64,000 bases of DNA from Cryptomeria japonica (lineage: Eukaryota > Streptophyta > Pinopsida > Cupressales > Cupressaceae). Below, in pieces: positions 55,237 to 64,000 of the stretch; position 1 is the stretch's first letter, and each line of letters begins with the position of its first letter. The translations under genes were made by a program, and so were the position numbers. The DNA lies in assembly GCF_030272615.1 (NCBI RefSeq), contig NC_081411.1, forward strand, positions 187,181,449 through 187,245,448, in the 5' to 3' direction. Under the pieces are notes generated by a model, which saw nothing but the letters and a program-made list of their open reading frames with translations, was not told the DNA's origin and did not search any database.

Positions 55237-56303
55237 AAGTTTATTAGAAATTTTAGTTCAGTTTGTAACCCTATGACTGAAACCATGAGAGGAGATCAAA
55301 AGGAATTCAAGTGGACCACTAGAGCAAACAAAAGTTTTGAACTATTGAAGCAGAAAGTGACTGAGCAACCTGTGTTAGCTTTAGTGGATTTCAATAAAGT
55401 ATTTCAAGTGGATTGTGATGCAATTGGAACAACAATAGGAGTGGTCTTGAGTCAGGAAGGGAGGGCAGTAGCTTATTTCAGTGAGAAATTGAATGATGTC
55501 TGGAGGAGATATTCAATGTATGATCAAGAGTTTTATGCGAGAGTTCAAGCGTTGAAGAAGTGGAGACATTACTTGTTGCCTAAGGAGTTTGTGTTGTATA
55601 CAAATCATCAAGCTTTGTAGTATTTGAACATTCAAAGTAATTTGAAGTAGAGACATATGAGATGGGTAGAATTCTTGTAGAGTTACACCTTTGTGTTGAA
55701 GCATAGAAGTGGGAAATCTAGCAAAGTTGTTGATGCATTGAGTAGGAGAAGAAATTTGCTGATAGAGATGAGAGTGACACTATTAGGATTTAAATATTTG
55801 AAGACCTTGTATGATGAAGACCCTTGGAAAGTATGTAGAGAACCGGTTATGGTAGATAAAAGCAAATGGTTGGATTATTTCATTTAGGATGAGATGTTAT
55901 TCAGAGGAGTTCAGTTGTGCATACCTAAGATTTTTATGAGGGAGAATTTGATAAAGGAGAAACACAATGGTGGACTAGCTGGACATTTTGGCATTGCCAA
56001 AATAGTAGCATTGATGAGTGAGCAATACTTTTGGCCCTAAATTCATAAGGATGTTAAGAGATATGTGCAGAGTTGTAGAGTTTGTCAAGTTGCAAAGGGT
56101 AGTAGTCAGAATGTAGGATTGTATAAACCTTTGACAGTACCGGTAAGACCTTGGGAGGATATAAGCATGGGTTTTGTACTTGGATTGCCTAAGACACCGA
56201 GAGGAAATGATTCTATATTTGTGGTAGTGGATAGATTCTCGAAGATGGCTCATTTTATACCTTGTAAGAAGACATCAGATGCATTGCACAAGAAGAGTTT
56301 GGC
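55237..56303 (+). pseudogene. RNase H and truncated integrase of gypsy element G3
   Basis: RNase H: LVDFNKVFQVDCDAIGTTIG, VAYFSEKLNDVWRRYSMYD and FVLYTNHQAL. Then come a TAG at 55618, a TAG at about 55648 and a TAG at 55678, all where relatives read Gln (HQALQYLN, NQRHM, FLQSYTF). Integrase has the H2C2 finger ([25 protein letters not shown]) and the first catalytic region ([16 protein letters not shown], where the usual Asp of MDFV is Gly). It stops at about 56303 after [13 protein letters not shown]. The second and third acids are absent. Confidence 0.9.
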
Positions 56304-56410
56304 CCCATCATATCTTTGTGTTTCCATTGTGTTTACTCTTGTCGACTAGTCCAGATTGATCTCTTTGAGGTCCGTCCTCACCGATGACTACTTCAAGTGG
56401 TATAAGAATT
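56304..56410 (+). repeat. LTR tail and PBS-like sequence fused to the truncated G3 integrase
   Basis: 56304-56395 matches the last 90 bp of the G3 5' LTR, and AGTGGTATAAGAATTTC follows as in a 5' leader (PBS with one change). A 3' LTR would not be followed by a PBS, so this is a rearranged junction or a fused second copy. Confidence 0.7.
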
Positions 56411-56544
56411 TCATCCAAATATACAATAACAAAAACCTTTTGAGATTGTTACCAGAGTGCATCCTAGAGCTATATCAGAGTTGATACATTAGCAGTGAAG
56501 ACCAGAGAAGTTCAGAACCAGAAGACTTTGCAGATCACATGGAT

Positions 56545-57705
56545 GTTGGATTGATGATGATGTCTTGATTTAAAGAGTTGATTGGTGACTTGTTTTATGT
56601 TGTCATTGATGACTACTGTGTTTTAATAATCACATAAGTCTTGTAAGCCATTTGGTAAAGCTTAACCACCAGAGAAGACAGTTTAATAGTGAACCGTCAA
56701 ATAGGTCTTCAACCGGTAAATGGGAACAGAGTTGCATTCAAGCAACTGGTACATGATATTGATGAAGAGTTGGATGATGCAATTTTACAGGAGTAATGGA
56801 GATAAGTATTTGGTATTATATTCATGACAACATTAGCATATTCAACAAGATGATTGAGATTTGATGTACAAAGTAGGCTATCTAGAAGAACACTTAACCG
56901 ATAGTGATAAAGTCACTAAGATCAGTAAACCGATACAGTTTTGTTTTATTTTTGGTTTATTATGTCTGTGGCCGTCATAAGTTCAGCATGTAATGTAGGT
57001 TTGTCTAGATTCATTGAACCTAGGAAATTGCTCCAAGGTTATGAATCAACTAAGTTGATGTCTATAAAAAGTGTGATGAGTTATGAGATGAATGATGAGA
57101 TCGAAGGCGAATATTGAGATTTTGATTGTCTGGGGATTAGTGAAGCTTTGTATTGATGTTTTGAAGTTTTGGAGGAACTGAAGTAGATCTTATTAGAAAC
57201 ATAAGTGTTATATGAAGATTATTAAACTATTGTTATCCTAACAGTTGTAGTAGTCAAATCCCTTAATCATATAGGTCTTGATAGGCCTTAATCTGTAAAT
57301 CCCCTAATAGGGTAGCTCAACATCTGAGTTTAAATCCTCTTGCGAGGTTGATCCTAATAGGGAAAAGCTCCTAACAGGGCTCATCATAGACAATCCCTTC
57401 ACCGAGTGACTCCTAACACGGTCTTCTCCTAATAGGGCATATTTGTAAGACCTTAACCGGTCATATATTTCTATTCTGCAGATAGTGAATCTTGTGGGTA
57501 CTAACTCCGACAATGGATTTCCCCTTTTGTGTTTCCACGTATAAATTGTTGTGTTATGGTTGGCATGTTTTATGTAGTGTTTTCTTATGTTATTATTTTC
57601 CTTGCATGCCTATTGATTTTAAAGTTTTTAAGAGGTGTAATTAGATTCTTAAGGTTTTTGCTTGCACTGATTCATACCCCCTCTTAGTGCCTTATATGTT
57701 TATCA
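56545..57705 (+). repeat. 5' LTR of C2
   Basis: TGTTGGATTGATGATG to TATGTTTATCA. A TATA box (TATAAAAA) lies at 57063-57070. Near the end is the TTCATACCCCCTCTTAGTG motif typical of this LTR family. Confidence 0.92.
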
Positions 57706-57707
57706 AT

Positions 57708-57720
57708 TGGTATCAGAGCC
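57708..57720 (+). promoter_or_regulatory. Primer-binding site of C2
   Basis: TGGTATCAGAGCC begins two bases after the LTR and matches the initiator tRNA-Met complement exactly. Confidence 0.95.
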
Positions 57721-57768
57721 AAATTTCCTTGAGGTTTAATTGCTTGGGAAGGATCCCTAAGGTAGACA

Positions 57769-58935
57769 TGGGGAAATGAATGAGCTATAGAGAGATGTCT
57801 AATAAACTTGTAGAAACTGAGGAAGCCCTAGAAACATTGAAAGACAAGTATAAAGCCTCACTTACTAAGAGAACATAGCTAATTGAGAAACTGTTGGAGG
57901 TTTCTGAGAGAATGAGTTCTTTTGATGAAGGAAACATAGATGCATTGGTTGATGAAGTGGAAAATGAATGATGAGAAGGATAACTTGAGGAGAGATCTAG
58001 AAGCCCTAACCATCAGAATGAGTCAAGAACTTGAAGCAAAGAGGTCAACAGGAGACAAGATCAAAGAGAAATAACAATTAGGAAGTCGGTACCCTGTATG
58101 CTCATTGGCATGAGGAAAAAGAAGAAAAAGAAGAAATAAAGGCAAAACTGGATATGGAAATGTCTCTTAGAATGACTCTTATGAAAAGGAATGAAGATCT
58201 TACAAAGGAACTTGTTGATGCTAATGAAAATCTGGATAAGTTTAATGAAAGTTATACCATGCTTTATGAACAGATTCAATCACAAAGGATGAAAGGTGAC
58301 ACAACTGGATTGGGTTATACTACATTTGAGAAAGGTGATTCTTCCGGTACAAAGGTCAACATGGAAGAAGGTAAATCTGCACCTAAAATTCAGAAATCAA
58401 CAGGTAAGAAACCTTATAAACTTGTATGTTTGAATTGTCATAAGCTAGGACATACTGCTATTGTTTGTAAAAGCAGATCTAATGTTACTAATGGTTATAG
58501 ACCTAATACCTATCAAGGATATAAGCCTAAAACTTCTAATGGATATTATTACACTTGCAACATGCATGGGCATAGAGCTATTGAGTACATGTATGGAGAA
58601 AATAATCGAGCAGCTCACATGAGTAAGAGATATAGTGGTGGTTGGAAAAGAACCTTTAATAAACAAATAAGTCCTAATTGGCAGAGACCCTATGTTAACC
58701 AGTCTAGCCCCTATGAGATGGAAATTAGGATGAATGTGGTTTGCACAATCTGTCATAACTACGGTCATGTAGCTATAAACTATAGAAGTAGGACTGGTAG
58801 AGGCAATGATGGACCTTAGAGAGCATCTGGTATGGCTTGTTATCATTGTCATCAACTGAGACATATTGCAAAGTTTTGTAGAGCAAAGGTGAATCAACCG
58901 GTAAATAATGGGCAAATAAAAAGAACCTTGTGAAT
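57769..58935 (+). pseudogene. gag of C2: coiled coil and four zinc knuckles
   Basis: The first part reads as a charged coiled coil (LVETEEALETLKDKYKASL, LLEVSERMSSFDEG; NEDLTKELVDANENLDKF). The clean frame 58154-58819 then carries zinc knuckles CLNCHKLGHTAIVC, YYTCNMHGHRAIEY (two Cys lost) and CTICHNYGHVAINY (last Cys lost). A fourth, CYHCHQLRHIAKFC, follows at about 58839-58880 after a TAG. The N-terminal UBN2-like gag domain usual in SIRE elements is absent. Breaks are TGA, TAG and TAA codons at about 57780-57900 and a frameshift near 57965. Confidence 0.8.
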
Positions 58936-59099
58936 GCCATATGTCACTTTGGATTCTTGTGAGAACTTGGAAGAGTGAAAAGAGAATAGAAAATTTTGTG
59001 TTTGCAACATCTAACCGGATTGACAAAGATTTGAGGAGATTTGAAGTGATCCACCATAGGTAATCGGCAAGAGAAAATTGTCGGTGTCAAAACCCTAGT

Positions 59100-62000
59100 T
59101 GTGAAAGAGGTAAAAGGTATTTATCCAAAAAATCCTATTTTCTGTATCTGAAGTCTAAATCTTTGAGACTGGATACCCCGCATCTAGTATATGTTACAGA
59201 CAAACCTTGTCCTGAATTTAAAAGGCACCCGTTTAAGTCTATTGAAACTAATCTCGTTGAAGCCCTATCCTGAGTTCCCTATGGAGTGTTACATGTAGAA
59301 GATGTTAGATATTATTATCGTTGCAAATTGGAGGATCTTGGTATTTTTGCAATCTTTGACCAATATAAATTGCTGTGTGATAAGAACGAAGTGTTGAAGG
59401 AACAATTTAAGAAGGTTATCGAGAAAAGTTTTCACCATGCGCTAAATTCCATTGATGATTTTGATGGTTAACATGTCAGATATGTTCTTAGCAGGATTCA
59501 CAATCAATTAATGTGGCTCAACAGACCACATAAGATTACAAAAGAAGCTATTCATGCAATCACCAGACTTTGTGCCACTGATGAGGTTCTAGTATTGAGA
59601 TCTGTTCCTAAGAATGATGTTGAAAGGCTGACTAATTCAAGATGGAATGGAAGAGCAATGACATTGAATAATATTAATGATCTGGAAGTTAAATATGCTT
59701 TAATGGTTATTGGTTACCAAATATATCATTCTAGCAAGATGAACATCATCCCTGCTGCAGCCATTCATAGCGCATATCGGATGATAAAAGAAGATGTTGA
59801 TTATGATTTGTCTAAGGCATTGCAAAGTCAACGTATGCTAAATCTTGAGTCCATCAAGAAGGATAAGAGATTGAAGTTTAAATTTGGACAATTAATCATT
59901 GGTTTATTTTTCTACTTTCAAAACTATTTTCTCGGTATCGGTGATTTTCAGTGGTCTAAGGACACACTGAAACTATCATAGATGAAGAAGAACATTAGAA
60001 TGTTGGGTAATGGTTTTGATAAGATTGCATGGGGATATTTTAAGGATTTTCAGAAGAAGATGCATGCAAGAGAGAGGTTAATGGAGAGTATTGTCCAGAA
60101 ATATAAGGACATAATTTGTTTCATAGTTGATACAGATACCTGTATGATGGAGGCAGTTGATCCTAGGACAACTTGGGTGATGCCTATAGGTCATGAAGTC
60201 AAGGAAAATCTTTTGGTGGCATATGCAGATCACTTGTTAACTCAATTGGTAGATACAATTGCAGAAAGATTTGGTACCTACAAGGAAAAATCTCTAAGAA
60301 TTAAATAAATTGGTAATTGCTAAGAAAGTGAGAAAGGAAGTGGAGGCATTTGCTGAATAACAAGGTTTTACAAAGGAAGCCATTGTAGAAGCAAGAGAAA
60401 GACATGCAACAAAATAGGAAGGTGCATCAATTACCCCAACCGATACCTCCATCGATATGAAAACAAGAAGTCAAGATGCAAAGATCAAGAAAGAGAAACT
60501 TGTTGAAGCAAAGAAAGAGAAGCCTTCCAAGATACAATTCAAAAAAAAAGGAAAAATCATTGAGCCCCCTGCACCTAAAGCGCAAGTAACTATAGGGAAA
60601 AGGAAAAAGGAACAAGCAAAGAAACCACTAGCTACTGATGACGAGGAAACCGAATCAGAAGGTGAAACAAAAGCCTTAAGATCTAGTGGTAAGAGATCAA
60701 AGGATGTTCGAACTTCCATTGTCAAGACTGTAAGGAAATTGGTAACAAAGCTTACATATTTTGAAAAGCTAATTATGCATGTTAAGGATTATGGTTTATT
60801 AACTGCTGTGAAGAAACTTTATGATAGTTTTGGTGAGGATGAACAAAGACAGATAGAGGATGCAGTTGTTTTCATGATGAATAAATAAAACAAAGCCCTA
60901 ATTAAATTGCAAGGGATAATTTCAAATTCCTTATATAATAAGATTGATGCAAGATGGTACGCTGCTATGAAACAAGACATAGAATGTATTGAATTCATTA
61001 TTAAAAATATGCAACTTGAAGCTACAAGAGAGGAGATAGATGAAATTCATGCAAAGGTAAAATCATCTTTCAGATCTAATAAAAGGTTGAGAAGAATGTT
61101 AATTTGTGAGACCCAATCAGTTCATATGGAAACTGAGCTGATATTGAAGAAATTAATGGGTTTGATTCCTAGTGAGGAAGAGCAACCAGAGAAGTTTGAG
61201 ACAAAAGATATTCTAGACAATGTTGGTGTCAGTGATTTTACACCTGATGAGATTGTTATGGGAGACCAACCGTTACATGATCAACTGGTCAATACACAGA
61301 CATAGACAGTTGTCATTATTGATGATGATATTGGTACTAATGATGTTGATGCAACTAATAGTGTAAATGTGCAGGTTGATGATTTGTAAATGTCTGAACA
61401 ATAATAGGGTCAGGAAGAGAAGAAAGATGACGAAGACAAGAGCTCTGAAGAGCCACCGGTACATACACTGATTTTTCTGCCACTAGTAAATGACAGTGAA
61501 AAGAATAAGGAAGAAGAAAAGACAGAAGAGAAGACAGAGGATAAAACTGAAAAAGAAGAAAGAGGAAGAAGAGAAGGAAATAGAGAAATTTGAACCTAAA
61601 GAGACACCTTTATCCTTTACTTCTAAGAAGAAAATTGATGATGATGAGGATGATGATGCATTAAGTATACAAGGACCCATTAATATGGATATGTTGAGTT
61701 CTACATAATTAATGGAGATTGCCATTGCAATGCAATCTAGAACAAAGAAGAAGAGAATGAAGGAACAACAGAAAGAAGCTGAGACAATCAAACATGCAGT
61801 TGAAATTTTGTCAAGCTTATTACCAGAGGCTGATACAAATAATTTTGCTACACTGATTGATAAGCTAGGTCAATTGGTTAATGATGTTGGTGAACAAATA
61901 AAAACATTTGAGGATGCGACATATGTTTGTGTAGAAAAGGAATATAAGAAGCAAAGGATAGAGTAGTTAATGAAATATATTGATAAAGCTAAAGTTGCTT

Positions 62001-62488
62001 TGACTGTTAATAAGGACCACTTGATGGAAGCATTGGAGACTGGTGGTAAGATCCTTTCTACTGTGGAAAAATTTACTTTATTTTGTGATGATTTGGTAAA
62101 GAAGAAGAAGGAAGAAGAAAAAGAACTTGAAGTTCTAAGTGATTAATTTAAACCCCTGAATGATTCTGCAATATACTATGGATACTCCATTACAAAACTT
62201 CAACTTAAGCTAAAAGATGATGAAACTGAATAGGTAAAGAGAACAACATCCCTACACGAACTACAAACATTGTTGATACCGAAAGTTGAAATCTTATAGA
62301 GAGGGTATAAAGAATCAAAAGCTATTATTGCTACCTCAGAGATGAGCACTATAGATGCCATGGAGGAGCTTGTTGGGTAGATGAGGACACATGTGGAGAT
62401 AATCGACACCATTTTGGAGACCTGGCATAATGATCTGAAGCAGTTGAAATCTTATTTTAGTGATGCGTTTTCTAAAATTACATTGTAA
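59100..62488 (+). pseudogene. Long unrecognised second coding region of C2 (about 1,100 codons)
   Basis: I do not recognise this protein. It occupies the place of pol. The frames chain as follows: VYVTDKPCPEFKRHPFKSI; the N-terminal domain 59286-60308 (YYYRCKLEDLGIFAIFDQY, KITKEAIHAITRLCATDEVL, KFGQLIIGLFFYFQNYFLG, PRTTWVMPIGHEVKENLL); a Lys/Glu-rich linker 60457-60890 (EKLVEAKKEKPSKIQFKKK); a helical region to 61305; a very acidic stretch 61380-61640; and a C-terminal coiled coil 61712-62488 (IKHAVEILSSLLPEADTNNF, WHNDLKQLKSYFSDAF). Frameshifts lie near 60308 and 61550. Most stops (TAG/TAA at 59979, 61303, 61387, 61402, 61405, 61707, 61964, 62143, 62231, 62297 and 62378, approximately) stand where Gln fits. 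No enzyme motif is visible. A structural or regulatory role in a non-autonomous element is possible. Confidence 0.65.
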
Positions 62489-62570
62489 AAACATTTTGAA
62501 CTCCTATATTTATATATGCTATGCAATTTTGATGTAATTGTATGTATTTAATTTCCTTTGTCATTGTTCT

Positions 62571-62820
62571 CAAAGGGGGAGTAGTAGTTGAAAAGAGTCA
62601 GTCAAAAGTTGAAAAGAGTCAGTCAAAATTTTAATGTAATTGTAATGGGGAGTAGTAGTATGGGTCTTGTAATGGTTTAAATTTTTGTAAAAGCATGTAA
62701 TTGCTAAGGGGGAGTATGCGTCATGAATAGAGTCAATTTTCATGAATAGAGTCAATTTTTGTATTGCACACTTAGACAAAATTTTTCCTAAGTGTTGCCA
62801 TCAATGCCAAAGGGGGAGAT
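62571..62820 (+). promoter_or_regulatory. Three polypurine tracts before the C2 3' LTR
   Basis: CAAAGGGGGAG at 62571, AAGGGGGAG at 62705 and CCAAAGGGGGAGAT at 62807-62820. The last abuts the LTR and is the normal primer. Between them are two 20-bp tandem duplications (GTTGAAAAGAGTCAGTCAAA at 62588, TCATGAATAGAGTCAATTTT at 62722). Confidence 0.8.
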
Positions 62821-63965
62821 TGTTGGCTTGAAGATTTCGTCATGATGTAAAGAGTTGATTGGTGACTTATTTTATGTTGTCATTGATGGCGACTATGTTT
62901 TTATAGTCACATAAGTCTTGTAAGCCAACCGATAAAGCTTAACTGGTAGAGAAGACAATTTAATAGTGAATCGGCAAATAGGTTTTCAGCTGGTAAACAG
63001 GAACAAAGTTGCATTCAAGCAATCGGTACAGGCGATTGATGAAGAGTTGGATGATGCAGTTTTACAAGAGTGATGGAGACAGTTTTTTGGTGTTATATTC
63101 ATGACCGCATTAGCAGATTCAATAGGTTGATCGAGATTTGATGTACAAAGAAGGCTATATGGAAGAACACTTAACTGGTAGTGATAAAGTCACTAATATC
63201 GGTAAACCGGTATAGTTTTGTTTTATTTTTGGTTTGCTATGTTGGTGGCAAACATAAGTTTAGTGTGTAATGTAAGTTTGTCTAGATTCATTGAACCTAG
63301 GAAATTGTTCCAAGGTTATGAGGCCACTAAGTTGATGTCTATAAAAAGTGTGATGAGTTATGAGATGAATGGTGATATCGAAGGCAAATATTGAGATTTT
63401 GATCGTGCAGTGATTAGAGAAGCTCTGTATTGATGTTTTGTTGAAGTTTTGGAGGAACTAAAGCGGATCTTATTAGACACATAAGTTTTATATGAAGATC
63501 ATTAAGTTGTTATCCTAACAGTTGCAACAGTCAAATCCTTTAATCGGGTAGGTCCTGACATGCCTTAATCTATAAATCCCCTAACAGGGTAGCTCAACAT
63601 TTGAGTTTAAATCCTCTTGTGAGGTTGCTCCAAACAATTCTCATCATAGAAAATCCCTTCACTCGGTGACTCCTAACAAGGTCTTCTCCTAACATGGCAT
63701 ATTTGTAAGACCTTAACCAGTCAGAGATTTCTATTTTGCAGATAGTGAGTCTTGTGGGTACAAACTCCCACCATGGTTTTTCCCTTTTGGGTTTCCACGT
63801 ATAACTCATTGTGTTATGGTTGGCATGTTTTATGTAGTGTCTTCTTATGTTATTATTTTCCTTACATGCCTATTGATTTAAAGTTGTTAAGAGGTGTAAT
63901 AAGATTCTAAAGGTTTTTGCTTGCACTAATTCACTCCCCCCTCTCAGTGGATTATAAATTTATCA
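62821..63965 (+). repeat. 3' LTR of C2
   Basis: TGTTGGCTTGAAGATTTCG to AAATTTATCA. The TATA box (TATAAAAA) at about 63340 is conserved with the 5' copy. Confidence 0.92.
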
Positions 63966-64000
63966 ATGGCAACATTACATATTCATGTTAAGTAGTGTTG
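63966..64000. other. Right flank of C2
   Basis: Thirty-five bases after the element, too short to identify. Confidence 0.5.

Larger units (their letters stand above)
56545..63965 (+). mobile_element. Complete SIRE-like copia LTR element C2 lacking pol
   Basis: The element has LTRs of 1,161 bp (56545-57705) and 1,145 bp (62821-63965), both starting TGTTGG and ending TTTATCA. A PBS follows the first and a PPT precedes the second. Near-matching 5-bp flanks are ATGGA (56540-56544) and ATGGC (63966-63970). Inside are a coiled-coil and zinc-knuckle gag and a long second coding region, with no protease, integrase, RT or RNase H. By eye the two LTRs are roughly 85-88 percent alike, so the insertion is old. 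The element would need proteins from a related autonomous copia element. Confidence 0.9.

Noticed and set aside
61483-61791. Minus-strand ORF rich in Ser and Phe.
   Set aside because: It is the reverse shadow of the acidic Glu/Lys-rich part of C2 ORF2.

Overview
The window looks like a stretch of a large, repeat-dense plant nuclear genome, most likely a gymnosperm (conifer-like). Seen directly: one split plant gene with canonical GT-AG introns, one of them over 11 kb, inside a dense nest of Ty3/gypsy and Ty1/copia LTR retrotransposons plus a hAT DNA transposon. The gymnosperm assignment is an inference from intron size, the old degraded LTR elements and the abundance of LTRs that begin TGATGTCCCCAC. 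No bacterial, CRISPR, rRNA or tRNA genes were seen.

Layout. 1-780 and 11672-11932 are two halves of one Ty3/gypsy pol gene (element G1: integrase, then chromodomain). They are split by a TA/TG microsatellite into which a hAT transposon (890-11582) has inserted, with 17-bp terminal inverted repeats and an 8-bp target duplication. The hAT carries its own intron-containing, now broken transposase on the minus strand (1224-4081). On the plus strand it also holds a very long unrecognised coding region (6782-10137), preceded by an array of short palindromes and followed by an LTR-like tail. G1 resumes with a GGCTCAAGGAAGCC repeat tract, a polypurine tract and a 3' LTR (12606 to about 14716). 14745-15465 is a copia 3' end with a short LTR. 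16241-21002 is a long LTR plus an internally deleted relative of G1.

24487-39506 holds the last six exons of a PRMT6-type protein arginine N-methyltransferase. They join in frame into 209 residues without a stop. Upstream exons are not in the window. The third intron contains a complete Ty3/gypsy element, G2 (25295-34071), with two LTRs, a PBS, gag, protease, RT, RNase H, integrase and chromodomain. G2's gag is itself interrupted by a 1.36-kb DNA element with AT-rich tandem repeats.

From 39507 to 45956 little is recognised beyond small tandem repeats, a possible reversed LTR and a possible LRR relic. 45957-49029 is a copia RT/RNase H remnant with a 3' LTR start. 49640-51640 is a Tat-lineage gypsy fragment with an extra RNase H domain, lying between reversed LTR pieces. 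51895-56395 is a third gypsy element, G3, with a mutated RT catalytic motif and a truncated integrase. 56545-63965 is a complete copia/SIRE-like element, C2, with both LTRs, PBS and PPT. C2 has zinc-knuckle gag but no pol; a long unrecognised coding region takes its place.

Two themes stand out. First, two pol-less units (6782-10137 and C2) carry long unknown ORFs of similar design. Second, in-frame stops in nearly every mobile ORF are dominated by TAG at positions that read as glutamine, as expected if methylated CAG (CHG) sites decayed to TAG.
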